NCBI GenBank assembly: GCA_034620365.1
Contig: JAQGEQ010000287.1
Span: forward strand, 496,001-560,000
Direction: 5' to 3'
Source: Pegea sp. RAD2-039
Lineage: Eukaryota > Chordata > Thaliacea > Salpida > Salpidae
Length of the DNA: 64,000 bases
The notes under the pieces: generated by a model
Told to the model about the DNA's origin: nothing
The model's input: the letters and a program-made list of their open reading frames with translations, nothing else
The model's database searches: none
Part shown: in pieces, positions 12,819-25,449 of the stretch
Numbering within the stretch: the stretch's first letter is position 1
Layout of the letters: every line of letters starts with the position of its first letter
Translations under genes and position numbers: made by a program

Positions 12819-13961
12819 CTATAAGGGTAATAATAAACATTTCGTTTCAGTTTCAAATTTCTTTGATATTTCATTTAAATTCTTCTTTTTTAAAAGTAAT
12901 TTTCTCAAGCGACCTTTAGAATCATTACAGACTTTTTGTTCTTTCATAAACAGGTTCTCTAAATTAACAAGCTCCTCTCTTAACCGTTTAGCTTTATCCT
13001 CTAGGCATTTGATTTCTAACAAAATAACTTCTTGCCGGTAGCGTTTTCTAGCAGCTTTTGTTTGCTCTTTATAATCATCACTATCTTTTTTAACGCAATC
13101 ATATAATGTTGGTTCAATGAAAGAGCTATACAAAGAGCTTATATCTTTTGAATCAATATTAGAAGAAGATTGAGAATAGGATTTGCCTTCCATATCATTA
13201 AGGCTTATGAATCCATCCGAATCATTTACAGCAGGTTTTTGAGTAACAACTAAGCAGTTTGATTGATTACTTTTTCGAAGTAATTTATTTTTGTAACCAG
13301 TTTGCTTATAGCATTGACTTCTTTTACATTTATCACCAGTTTTATTCGAATTCGAATTAAAAAACCGTCGTTTTTTTGGGAACTTTTTATTGATTGATTT
13401 ATTAAAATGATAGCTTGATACTGAATTTTGATATTTCTTCCGAATACGAAGATAGTAACTGCTACTTTGAAAGCTTCTGAACCTAGATTTTTATAGAAAC
13501 ATTAAATAAGTATTTTTTTCATAATTATGAAAGAGTTTTTTTTAAGAGAGCTAACTCAAAAAAATACATGTTGGTTAACTTTATAATTAATCAAAGAAAT
13601 TCAATTTGAAATGTAAAATTAATTTAGTATAAATCTTTTATTTACAATTAAAAAAGTACTTTAAAACAAATTAACAGATTTGAAAATATATCTTTCAAAG
13701 TTGATCTATTTTCAAAGTAATTATTAATAACAGTAATCAGAAAACTTACCTTGAGCCTGCAATTAAACCAACGTTTTTACATTTATTTATAGAAACATTA
13801 GAAGTCAAATTAAAATTTTCAGATTTAGGAGATACCTTCCATCTATCGTTTTTACTTTTGTCAAATATATATTTTTCAAAAAGATTTATTTCTTTAGTTT
13901 TTTCTAATTTAGTTTCAGGAAAATTTTTCGTAGAAGTTGATGTCTCATTGTAATCATTCAT
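12819..13961 (-). CDS. possible divergent bZIP / coiled-coil protein, 291 residues
   Basis: Two exons: 13750-13961 (ATG at 13961) and 12819-13482, joined in frame across a GTAAGT...CTAG intron, giving 291 residues. Residues 1-190 are Ser-, Asn- and Lys-rich and probably disordered, with a basic patch KKFPKKRRFF near residue 107. Residues 208-250 read KEQTKAARKRYRQEVILLE and continue with Leu at heptad spacing, then a Lys-rich helix to the end. EQxKxA...RYRQ matches the ATF4-type basic region, and a C-terminal bZIP is also ATF4-like. The normally invariant Asn is Thr here, and the zipper register is shifted by one residue. If it is a bZIP it would be a nuclear DNA-binding protein. A plain coiled-coil protein is the alternative. 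The gene model is firmer than the function. Confidence 0.6.
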
Positions 13962-15560
13962 TTTCAAATTTTAAGTTTCAAATTTAAAGGGTTTCTTATA
14001 AATCAGTTGAAGATTAGAAGTTAAAATATCAAAAATATGCAATAATATACAAAGGGAGATTTTTCTAAATCAGACAGACTTATAAGGTCTTATACAATTT
14101 TAATTTTCAAAATCGCTAAGTTACATAAGCAAATAAAATATTTGTAAAATCATTATAAATTGATTAGTGTTTTGTTAAAAGTTGTGGGCTTTTACAAAGA
14201 TATTTTTCAAAATCAAGAAACATTTGAAAAATAAATATTGTAAGCTTAACACAATCAAAATAAACAACAAACCTAACGATGAAAATCTTAAAATCAATTA
14301 AGTTTAAAACCTTTAAAATAGCAAATTTATTTTGTATGATTAATTAAACTTTACATTATTGTTTATTTATTTACAAAATTCTAATAATTTTAATAAAGTA
14401 TAATATAATGGTATAAAAGTGATATTCTTTGATTTGTTACTATAAAATTTAGAAAGTTTATTATTTTATTTAGTAGAAAGTTACTGTATGCCTGTACACA
14501 AGTATCTGTAACTACCATAGAAACTAAACTTTTTTGTATTATTTATAATTAGGATTTTCTTTGAACAAACAGATCAAGTTCAAATTTTTTTAATTGTTTA
14601 ATATAAAACTCATTTAATCAAACCATTTTTTTGACAAGATTAAAATCCTGTATAAGCATTTATATCAACTTTTTTTTCATCCTTAGCAAAAAAATATTTA
14701 TCATTTTTAGTTTATATTCGGCCTACAATCTACATACAATCAAGCTTAAGTAAAAAGTTAGTTTATTTAAAAATTATTCAGATGTTAAAAATTAAGACTC
14801 CTAATTCGCTTTTTTATTCTAAATGTTTCTTAATAATTGTTTAAAATACTAAAATTGTTAATTTTTACAATATAAGAACATTTAAAATGTATATTATAAA
14901 GTGTAGAAACATTAAAGGTTTAACAAAAACCTATGGAACAGATGTTTTGTTCTCAAAACTTACAAAAGCTCGGCAACATAATTGCAGCTATTGAATAAGT
15001 AATTTTGCTTTAGTGAAGTATCAAAACTAATTTGAAAATGTATTTAAACTAGTTTTTAAAAGTTTATAAAAATGATTATTACTGCAAAAATTAGTAAGTT
15101 TAATTTTAGTCTATTTAAACTCATTAATTTATAGTGCAAACAATGACCTTGAATTTTCAAAACACCATGTTTCGTTTTCTCATGAGTTTGTTAAATATAT
15201 ATAGAAAAACTGATTCATTTTTAAATATATAACCTGTTGATAAAAGATGTATCCATAAATTGTTCTATTTATTAAAACTAAAACAGCTCATTGAGAAAAC
15301 CTTAGAACAAAGTTAAATTGAATAAGCAAAAGTGTTTATAGATAATAACAATAAATAGTTTATATTTTGAGTTTCTAGGATTAAGTTGCAGCCTTTTTTA
15401 TTTAAATAATTGAAGATATTATTTACTTGAAAAATGGTTCACAATAATATTTTTGTTTCATTTTTAACTTATTACATAATGTAACAGAAATAAACGGTTA
15501 ATAAATCTCAGGCTTAAATATTCAGGTAAATTTATCAATTATACGATAATTCTATTCTTT
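13962..15560. other. AT-rich intergenic stretch, nothing seen
   Basis: It lies between two divergent genes (the minus bZIP-like gene and the plus lipase) and so should hold both promoters. No clear TATA box, CpG-rich block or exon was found. Confidence 0.45.
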
Positions 15561-15606
15561 TCTTTTATAGGGGTGAATTTGCTCACTTATCCAATAAATA
15601 TACATT

Positions 15607-18327
15607 ATGAAATCTTCAACAATCATTTACTTACTACAATTCTGTTTGTTGTCTTTGGTTGAAGGTAAGACATAAATTAATAAACAAACTTTTCAAAGTC
15701 AGAAAAATTGATTAAATCCAAAGTTGTTAAAGATTTTCTGACGTAACATAATTTTGAAGAAGTAATGTATATTGACTTTTTCAATAGTCTATTTTCCATT
15801 CTATCTTAATGACAAGACTTTTTCAGGCTTTATTTATTATCGAATGTATTTGTGAGTTACAAAACTTAAATATCTTAAAATTTTGTTCATCGTGTGCTCA
15901 TTTCTTGTAGCAACTTGAATTCAAAAATAATTTGGTTGCTTCAGGTAAAACTGTTACCTATGATGGCTTGGGAACTTTTAGTGATCAACCTCCTTGGGGA
16001 GGAACTGACGAGAGACCTGGAAATTATCTTCCAAGTACCCCTGACAATGTTAAGACTCGATTTTATTTAGATACAAGACGAAAAAAAGATGTCGAAATAT
16101 TTAATACAGATATGACAAGTCTAGGGTAATAATTTGTTAATCAACATTTAGATTTTAACAGAAAGATATTTATCAAAATCTCTTAAGCTTTAATTTAAAA
16201 CAAGTTCAGAGTAAACTTTCGGCAAAATTTATTTAAAAGTATTTAAATACAAAAATTTCATTTTTTGCAATTTTTCAAATAAAATTTTGCTTTGCTGATC
16301 GTTTTAATATCTATTGCTTTGATTTGTTGTAGTAAAACAACTTTTGACCACCAAAAGTATACAAGAATTATTGTTCACGGTTTTCTTCAGAATGGTGACA
16401 CATCATGGTTAGAAGAAATCAGCGAAGCTCACCTTGCTGTTAGTTCTACTTAATTATTTAATTTTGCAAATTATAATTTTGTCGTAAAGTTTACAAATAA
16501 ATTTGACAGTTATGGCTTTTAACCAATTTGTCTACAGAAAGAAGACATTAATTCAATTAGAGTTGGTTGGATTGGAAGTTCAGTTCAGCTGAATTATTTT
16601 CAAAGCGCAACTGATACTCAAATTGTTGGAGCAGAAATTGGATTACTTGTCAAAAATATTATAGTACGCTAATTATTAAAAGCTTGTTACCAAGCTTATA
16701 ACTACTTTTTATATAGATGAAAATAAAAAACATCTTTATTATAGAACTCATTTGGGGGTGACGCCTCGCAATTTCATTGTGTTGGACACAGTCTCGGAGC
16801 CCATTCCTGCAGTTATGCAAGCAACTATGCAAGTAGCAGAAGACTCGGAAAATTTAGTAGAATAACTGGTAAGTAGATATGCGTTGTTATGATGAATTTT
16901 ACATCAGCTTTGTTTAGGATTGGATCCTGCTGGACCTTACTTCCAAAGTACTCCCAATGAGGTCCGGTTAGAATCTACAGATGCAGATTTTGTCGATGTC
17001 ATTCACACAGATGCTGAAAAATTGGTTAATATGGGATATGGAATAAACCAAGATTCAGGACATGTCGACTTTTGGCCAAATGATGGACTAGAACAGCCTG
17101 GATGTGATCAAGTTGCTAAGAGTTTAATATTTTGATGATAAGACTCGAACTTGTTTGTGAATTTCAAAACAACTCAATGAAAAATCTTTTAAATTCTTAT
17201 CTAGTTATAATAATGTGATCTTAGAATGGCTTGACAACTATCTGGGATCCAGATGGTATTTGGACTGGAGTTCAAAACTTTGTAGCTTGCAACCATATTA
17301 GAGCGGTAGAGTTCTATCTAGAAAGTATATTAACTAACTGTCCCTTTTACGGTTATCCCTGTCTTAGTTATTCCGATTACCTGGCCGGGAAATGTATGCA
17401 ATGTGATGTAAGTTTGAAAAATAATGATATCTTTATTCGATCATGTTAATATCGATCATATCATCAAACTAGTTTACTATGCTCACAAAGTTTTGGTTTA
17501 TTTTTCTAGAAATCTTGTATTTCAATGGGTTATAATGCAATCAACAGTGCAACTTCCGGCTCTCATGCTTGGTCCAGTGACTTTTACTTAGCTACAAATA
17601 TTGATGAACCATATTGTGGTAATTTCTTTATATATAATTAAGAAATGTAAAAAAAGCTGGTATACTTATCAAGAGCTACAATTTAGTTTTTTAAGTATAA
17701 GAATAATTAATACAACTATTTTTAAAATATAGCAATTAAAACACATTTAAATAAAGTTTCTGTTTATTTACAGAATATGTCTCATACATTCAAGTACACA
17801 CAGCTGCTAATAGTGATGAAGTTGAGGGTAGACTGTTCTTATCTATCTATGGATCAAATGGAAATACAGAACAAGTCCAATTGAGCGAGTAAAAGATTAA
17901 ACTATCTCATTTTGTTGACCTCTTATTACAAAATATCAACAAAATATTTGTAAATCATTAGTGATGGAGTTTCATTGGATCTTCGGCCTAACCGCATCTA
18001 TTCTTATACCACTCACTTCCTGACCTTTCCAGATAATGTAGACCGAGTAAAGTTGCTATGGTATCAAGACGAATGGACAGTTACACGAACTAGACTGAAC
18101 GTCGACACCATCAGTGTGTTAGTGGGCCATTTGCAAACTACGTGAGAATTTTTTAGTTTATCAAAGAAAATTGAAAAAGTAAACTTTCCATCTCGAGTAA
18201 CTCTTTAATTTCTTATAATACTTCAACGCAGCTAAAATTGTGAACTGTTGTTTGTAGGTTAAACTTTTGTGGGGATTCTTCGATTGAAATGGAATCAGAA
18301 CGACGTTATGAGTTTAATATTTGTTAA
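15607..18327 (+). CDS. pancreatic-type triacylglycerol lipase, secreted
   Basis: Hydrolyses ester bonds of neutral lipids or phospholipids outside the cell. Eleven exons join in frame into 481 residues: 15607-15664, 15945-16125, 16333-16438, 16538-16663, 16745-16868, 16918-17111, 17225-17407, 17510-17618, 17774-17888, 17962-18141, 18258-18327. A signal peptide covers about residues 1-20. The alpha/beta-hydrolase domain carries GHSLGAH with Ser173, GLDPAGP with Asp201 and ACNH with His287, so the catalytic triad is complete. A full lid loop lies between Cys260 and Cys285 (DPDGIWTG). A PLAT domain follows from about residue 360. The length matches the vertebrate family (about 465). AATAAA occurs at 18353. 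An acceptor-like TTTTATAG ends at 15570, 36 nt before the ATG. Whether it prefers triglycerides or phospholipids cannot be told from this. Confidence 0.95.
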
Positions 18328-18352
18328 CCGATAAAATCAAACTGAAATGATA

Positions 18353-18362
18353 AATAAATAAA
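18353..18362 (+). terminator. poly(A) signals of the lipase gene
   Basis: Two overlapping AATAAA hexamers lie 26-35 nt after the lipase stop codon, the usual place for animal 3'-end processing. Confidence 0.6.
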
Positions 18363-18369
18363 ACCACCG

Positions 18370-19187
18370 ACAACTTGTTCTGATTACATTGATGTGCTCA
18401 TAAAGTATTGCTTGTTTACATTTTTATTTATTGTCTACATCATAACAACTTGACTGAATTTTAAATAAGTTAACAAATTTTCATTCAGGTTAAAGGTTTT
18501 CTTTCAATCGGTCAAGAAAGTAGAGAGATCATTTAAATCTCTAATAATTTACAATTGATAAAATGTTAACTATTTATTAACTATATCATAAACAACTTAA
18601 AGGATAAAAAAGATTTAGTCAATGTAGAAAATAATTTCCTGATATACAGGAAAACCTTTATTTTCATAACTAGTTTTTTAAGGAAAAAAAATTTATGTAA
18701 ACGCTTGACATAATTTTAAAGAACAAAAGATATTTTCTGATACCTTGAAAAATTGAGATATAAGGTTTAGATCAGAATATATTTCCATATCATCACAACA
18801 ATTGTAAAAATTAAATCAGTTGAATTTTAGTTATTCAGTTTTTGAAGCAAGTTGAAAAATACCCAAATTGTTCAAAGTTTATTCAATGATGATAAAAGTA
18901 GATTAAAAAGTACATTTGCGTCAAGAAAATAAATCAAGAACTTTGTAAAGGAAACAGAGCTATAAGGATTAATTATTGTCTCGTATATATCTGCATATAA
19001 GAAATAAACTAAAAGAGAGTTCTACTAGTAATTCTACCACAAAAATGACCCGACGATAAACGTGAAGTCAAAAGTTTCCAGTCATCTTTAAAAACAAAAC
19101 AAATAACTTGCTCACAAATACTTAAAAAGCTTTAAAAAATTGTAAAGATTTACAGTTTGAGAGTTCAGATAAAGTCTAATGAAAACT
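18370..19187. other. AT-rich stretch between convergent genes
   Basis: Contains the 3' flank of the lipase (plus) and of the membrane protein at 19188-19739 (minus). No further gene was seen. Confidence 0.45.
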
Positions 19188-19739
19188 TTACTGAACTGAA
19201 AATTGGTTCATCTTCACATATTGAGATTCATCAGGACCTCTGTTGCCAATGACACAAATATTGTTGGGCTCCTCATAAATCTGTTCTTCAATATTACCAA
19301 CAACGGAGCGTTGGGGTCTGGGAACGTTATAGAATGTATTTGCATCAAACATACTTTTATTGACAGGAATAGTCATGTTGAGAGTACTTGTAGATTTTAC
19401 AGGAGTGGCTGAAGAAGAAGTTACTGGATTCCTTAAAACCGTTAAAGAAATAGAGTCCCTGTTGACCTCTTGAACTTGTTGAGTATCTGACATTTTATGT
19501 GAAATAGACAACTTTCGAATTTGAACTCGCTTTTTTGGATAAACTTTTATAAGAACATAAATAATAGTGGTAATTATTATAGATGCTAATACTATATTAA
19601 ATGTGAACAAAGCTATCTCATTTGTTTTACATCTTTGTGAAGACAAAATGACCGTTTGTGAATATAAAGTTTCTGCTGGTGAACTTTTCGTTGAAACACT
19701 GGAACCTTTTTTGAAAGAATTGGTTTCAAATTCATTCAT
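19188..19739 (-). CDS. single-pass membrane protein with three SH2-type tyrosine motifs
   Basis: I do not recognise the family. The frame runs from ATG at 19739 to TAA at 19188, giving 183 residues. One membrane helix lies at about residues 42-64 and is followed by PKKRVQIRK. The positive-inside rule therefore puts the C-terminus in the cytosol, leaving a short Ser/Thr-rich outside. The tail holds Tyr137 in YNVP, Tyr155 in YEEP and Tyr174 in YVKM. YxxP suits Crk/Nck/Abl-type SH2 domains, and YxxM suits the PI3-kinase p85 SH2. This layout resembles transmembrane adaptors. The frame stays open upstream to about 19829, and TTATCAG at about 19807 could be an acceptor. It may therefore be the last exon of a longer receptor, but PTCD1 ends only 400 bp upstream on the same strand. 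Confidence 0.6.
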   Translation of the reverse strand: MNEFETNSFKKGSSVSTKSSPAETLYSQTVILSSQRCKTNEIALFTFNIVLASIIITTIIYVLIKVYPKKRVQIRKLSISHKMSDTQQVQEVNRDSISLTVLRNPVTSSSATPVKSTSTLNMTIPVNKSMFDANTFYNVPRPQRSVVGNIEEQIYEEPNNICVIGNRGPDESQYVKMNQFSVQ

Positions 19740-20048
19740 GATCAAAAGATCTTCTGTTAAACTTTTGTTTGTTTCAAACTGCCTAACTGAATTACTGTTT
19801 AACTTCTGATAAATCAAAATTGATAAACTTTTTCAAAAATATACAAACTAATTCAGTAGTTTATCTTCAACCCAATTATAAATCTAAATCAAATTGACTG
19901 TTTTCAACTATTAAATAAACTTGGCTTTTAAGAAAATATCTTTCATTTCCTCATTAAAAATAAACTTCCTCAATAAAACAATTTTTCATCAAAACTATTT
20001 AAGTATTTGAAAAATTTGAACTTGATAATTTTCAAAATAATTTAATCA

Positions 20049-20054
20049 TTTATT
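20049..20054 (-). terminator. possible poly(A) signal of PTCD1
   Basis: AATAAA on the minus strand, about 95 nt after the PTCD1 stop codon. Other A/T-rich near-matches are close by, so the site is uncertain. Confidence 0.35.
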
Positions 20055-20147
20055 TAATACATTTTTTGTGATAAACAAAAACATGAAAAGTAAAAACTTA
20101 ATAATCAAACAGGTTAACAGCAAACAATTTAGCTTTCAGCCTCTTAT

Positions 20148-23100
20148 TTATATCTCTTTATCAGTTTCAATCTGACTTTCTTCTTTCTTAAAAGGATTTT
20201 TGTTTTCTTCATTTTTCATCATCATATTTTGCAGCCATTTTGAGTAAAATCTCTGATATGATTTGATTTCATTTTCCAATTTTTTCTCACAATTCACCCA
20301 CTGAAAAAATTTACATCTATTTGTTTATTATCCAAAATAAACAAGTTGATAAAAACAAATTAAAAAGAAAACTGAATAATAGTTGATAAATATCAACATT
20401 TTATCATATTTCAAATTTGATTTGTATAATTGTTTTACTTTTCGTGGTTTCATCATAAATTTGAATTGTTTTATCTTTAAATAAATCCACTTACTCTGTT
20501 ATAGTTTTGAGGAAACTTTATTGTTTCTTCTAATGACATAATCACTTCCTTGTTCAGTTTTATTTTATTTTCTGACATAATTTGAAGTATCTTAATAAGG
20601 AAATAATAGTTGATAGCAAATACCTCTGAAAGAAATTAAAATATTTCAATCTGTGATTGATGCAAATGAAAGACGACTTACTCTCTGGAACTTTTACTTT
20701 TCTTCTTAACCTACAAGCAGTTTTAATCAACTGATGATATACTTCTAAATTTGGTTGAAGATGCTGATCTGGTGATTGCTGTAACATTTTCACTTTTAAG
20801 TTAATTTATTTTTCAAATAAAGAAAATTCTAAAAGAATTTTATCAACAAACTTTGCAATATTGCTGTAGGAACTCAGTAAGCTGTTGATGATTTGAAATT
20901 GCTTTTGCTTTATATAAAATCGAATATTGATCTGGTTTTAGGTTGCAAGAAGCAATATACGAAAATGCTTGCTAAAAAAGAAAAGAGATTATTTGATTTG
21001 TACAAACAAATCAACCAACCTTACTTCAAATTCGACCAAATCAGACCGTTTCAGCCGCTGGAGCATAAGTACGTTGAAAAACTTCACATCTAGACTATCT
21101 CGGTTACTTTTATGGAAATAAAACTTCACTAATTGCATTTCTGATTCAGTTTCAGGCTTACAACATTTTAGTAACCATAAAAATGTCTGAAAAGTTTCGA
21201 ATAAATTTTCAAAAAGGGAAAAATCTCAAATATATCACTTACTTGCGCATTTGGTTTTAATTTTTTATCTTTTATCAGCTTCATGATCTCTTCTTGACCT
21301 CCTAACAGTTGTAAACGATCCCAAGGATTCGGACATTCTCCAATAGCTTCAATTTGTGACAAGCTACCGGAAGTAAGAAATGAAGTTGTGAAGACATTTA
21401 AAGATTTTTTCATCTCAATATTTTCATCTGAAGATTTCATCTATTTTGAGAAAATATTTTGTAATTACAAGCATGTCGTGATTACAACTTCTCAACTTCA
21501 ATCAGATCTTCTTGATCTTCAGAACGCAACAACATCATTTCGGAATCAGGAATCATTTGGACTTTTTCTGTTTTCTTGCTAGAAACTTGACCTTTTTGCC
21601 AATAAGTTTGACGAAAATGATCTTCTATGAAGTTTTGACCAGGAACTTCCGAAGAGTTTAAAAGAGATCTATCAATTAAAAGAATTAAAAGATTCAAATA
21701 GTATTAAATATGAAGATTGCCACCTAGTGGTTACAGCAGGGTCTCCAATTTGGCATTGATAACAAATCCGAAGCAAAGTCGTTAAAGTTTGCTTTGTAGG
21801 TTCAACACCAAAAGCAAGCATCGTCCGCCAAACCTAAACACATTTATTTTGTAAACAGTTTTTGGATTTCTTTTTAATAACTTACCTGTAAGGCATGTCT
21901 AAAACCAACTTTTTTGTCTTTTCCACAAACTTCCATTAACAGCAAAAAAGTTACATCATTAGGAGACTTACCGGCTTTTAGCATGTCACTGAATATTTGG
22001 AATGGTTCATGCAAGCTAGTTGAATGTCTACAGAAAGCCTAATAAAGATTTTCAAAATAAATTGAATAATTTACTTACATAAACTTAAATAGTAGACTAC
22101 ACAAATGTATTTTTATAAATAAAAAAAAATTTTAAATCTTTTCACTTTGATAATCGAATTGTAAGTAACAGCATTTAGCAAGTTCTTGTTAGGCTGTAAT
22201 TTGGAGTAGAGATTTCTTGCACGCGTCAAGTCATCAGGATTAGAAGAGTTAGCAACAGCATTGAATAATCCAGTGTAGGTCCCAAGTCCAGGTTTCAAAT
22301 TGTAAGATCGTAGCTATTAATAGATAATTATTTGATGTTTTTTAGAAAGTTAATAAAACTTTAAAATTACTTGAATATAAAATATAGATTATAGTTGAAT
22401 ATTAAAGCTAGGATATTAAAGATAGGTATAAAAAAAGATTTTACTTTTTTGTAGAGTTCAAATGCCTTTTCTGCATAACCTACTCTTCCTAAAGCCCCGA
22501 TAACAACGGAGAAATTAAACTCTCGTGGTCTTACTTTGTCAACTTGAATCATTTTGTATTCCAACATTCTAACACATTCATAAACCTGAAAAAATATCTT
22601 TGTTTAAATAAACTCTTCAGTCAAAAAAAATAAGTCTTGTTAAAAATGTTATTTTAATTTTCTTAAAATTAGCTAAAAAGAAATAAGTATATCAGCATAT
22701 GTGAAATGATGTTTTTACAATAAATGGCAAAACTTAACAAATTAGTTTCAATTAATTTTTGTAGAAATAAACTCATGCAGTAAAAAGTTTTTTGCAAAAA
22801 AATGTAATGTATTTATAATATTTAATGATATTATGTATTAAAATGATATGTATTCAATGTAATGTATTCACAAATAGATTTGCTAAAATGAAGTTACCTT
22901 TCCTTCTTTTGCAAACTTTCTACAAGCAAGCATATAGCCATAATTATTTAAAGTTTTATTTGCTGTTCCATTATTCAAAGTGTTCAGTTCTTCTTCTGCT
23001 TTCTTAATATTTTCAAATGAAAGCTCAGGTTGAACTGAATTAAAATTAGGAATTTCTTCACCTTTTAAAATATTTAATTTATATTTTTAGGTGTTCAAAA

Positions 23101-23968
23101 AATAACATAATAAAAAAAGAGGAACAAATAAAAATGAATAAAAAAGACTCAACTTAAATAAATATTACTTTATGTCTGCAGAAAATCAGTAAACAAAACT
23201 AAATTAACACATAAGTTAAATAATATATTATAATTAGGTAAAACTTAAAATAAAACCTTTTTTAAAATGAAATCAACCTAATAAAAGCTTACCATACTCA
23301 GCAGCTATTGTACCAAACTGATCACAATTTACATCTTTATTAAAATCTTTATCAATGACTTTTTGAAATTGTTCATTGATTAAATCAACAGTGCTAAAAA
23401 ACACTACAAAAAAAACTTTATTGACCAATTTAAGTATAATATCATTTTACTAGCATAATAAGTAGGGGTTCATATTGTATTTATTATTAATGTAATAAAC
23501 AGAATATTTTCAGAAAACTAAAAAAATACCAACTTTAGTTTTTCTAATTACTTTAAATAATCAAATTAATCTTAGTTAAATCAGATAGTAAAATATTAAA
23601 TACTAAATTGAAGTAGTTTGATATTTATTACATATAACATATTATAATTATAAGTATATTACTTTAAATATCAGTAGAAACTTTTATCATAGAAATATTT
23701 ATTTTTATTTAATTATTTATTTTATTTTATATATCTGTTATTCAATGTTTTTACTGGTTTTAATTGTAGAAAAAAAGTTGACTAATTATAGTTTAAAACA
23801 ACTTAAAAACTTTAAAACAAATTTTTGTGCACATTTTAATTAATTGTTTGAAATTATGATGAAATTAGGAGGTTTACCTTTGTACTGCTGCAATATAAGG
23901 TTCACATTCACTCTATAAAACAATTTTTCTGTGTTTCTAGTGACATTTAATATTTTAGAACACCACAT
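20148..23968 (-). CDS. PTCD1: pentatricopeptide repeat domain protein 1, mitochondrial
   Basis: A mitochondrial RNA-binding protein. In mammals it acts in 16S rRNA and leucine-tRNA metabolism. Fourteen exons join in frame into 656 residues (human about 700): 23878-23968, 23293-23403, 22898-23061, 22445-22585, 22146-22313, 21886-22038, 21724-21833, 21497-21668, 21243-21440, 21025-21186, 20852-20971, 20682-20778, 20495-20625, 20148-20300. The N-terminus is basic and lacks acids early (MWCSKILNVTRNTEK), fitting a mitochondrial targeting signal. PPR helices fill about residues 120-310 (TYNSIIKAFCR, PTKQTLTTLLRIC). The C-terminal half carries the PTCD1 blocks WDRLQLLGG, QPNLEVYHQLI and SYQRFYSKWLQ. 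An acceptor-like ATTTTTAG ends six nt before the ATG. The stop is followed by the minus-strand membrane protein. PTCD1 is preferred over other PPR proteins because of these C-terminal blocks. Confidence 0.88.
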
Positions 23969-23979
23969 ATTTTACTAAA

Positions 23980-25440
23980 AATTGTGATTAGAATTGACTA
24001 ACCAGAAATGAAAACACTGAATAATAAAGTCAAAAATTAAAATGATATAAACTTTCACTGTATCATATCTAGTTAGAAATGGCTACATAAACAAAATCAA
24101 AAAGCATATTAAACAGGTTTTATAATTTAGAATAAGTTGATCTTCAAATAATATTATATAACAACAAATAAACTATTACCTAAATCATACAGACAAGTAT
24201 AAAAATTATGCAAAAATGTTTTATTTTTTTATTTATAACTAGTAATATAATCTATTCATAATACAAAAATTTATAAAACACACAAAACAGTTAACTAATT
24301 AAATTATACTGCTTCAGCTTTATCTATTTTATACATTAAAAGATTAATGTTAGATCAATACATACAATTTATTATTACTTATTTAAATAAAATTAAATAG
24401 AATATACTTTAAAGGAAATAAACTTTAAAGTTTTAATTAATCTGAGTAAAAATGTTTAAACAAAAATTCAAGTAGAAAAAATCACCAAAAATACAGATTA
24501 TCTTAAACTTAACATTAATCAGAACAATATTTACAGATTTACTAGTTATTTATTTTAATATAATTATTACATTTTAGTATTAAAAAATACGTATTGAAAC
24601 GTGAACCCTACCTCATAATAGGTGGATCCCCGATTTGATTAAAGTAAAAAATTATTAATCAGCCGAAAACCTTTAATACAAAATCAACGATTTAAAAAAT
24701 GTTATTTCTGTAGACAGAATAATTGTCTATGAAAAATTGTTTAAAATAAATTAAAAGTTTTCTTAATCCTACTTTCGAAAACAATTTTTAGAAGAAAAGT
24801 ATTAAGACTGGGCAACATAAGTAAAAATTAATTTTGCCAGAGAATTATTCTTTTAAAGTTAGTTACAACCGTGTCAAAACTGTTATCAAATTACAAAAAG
24901 ATTTAATTTAAAAATATCGCAAAAAGTCAATTCTTTTCTATTAAAGCTTTAATTTCTATAAGATTTAATTTTTCTGATCTTGATTTACATTTAGATTTAA
25001 GGATTACATGTACAAATTACTTTCTTTATTGTAGAGAAATTATTTTTGTAGATGCGAAAAATTGTATAGGCCTCATACTTTGAGTTGATTTCAACTTTGA
25101 TAAAACTTTATAGTCTTTGAAAGACTTCAATAAGTTTTACAAAGAATGCTTCATAAAAATAATAATGATTATAAATTGTTTAAAGTTTTTGTAGAACCTA
25201 GGTTTTATCAAAGTAAAAATGTACTTCATTTTATTTTGAATAAATTTCTGACAGACACAATTTTGATTTATTTATAGCTGAAAATAATGAATTTTACAGC
25301 TCTTAAAACAAACACGTAAAATCATAAAATAATAAAAAAATGATAAATGAGTATGAGTACTACACTTCAACATAAGTAGTGCTGAGAAAAATAGAAACAC
25401 TGCAAATGCAAACTTATACAAGGTATAATAAAGTTAAGAA
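23980..25440. other. AT-rich stretch, nothing seen
   Basis: Upstream flank of PTCD1. Low-complexity sequence with no exon-like frame. Confidence 0.45.
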
Positions 25441-25449
25441 AACAATAAG

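Noticed and set aside
19203-19809. Two plus-strand open frames over the membrane-protein gene
   Set aside because: They are antisense to a frame with a clear membrane helix and tyrosine motifs. One of them begins inside the other gene's tail and has no domain features.
20893-21582. Plus-strand frames of 60-70 codons
   Set aside because: They lie opposite PTCD1 exons whose minus-strand reading matches the family. The plus frames are mirror images.
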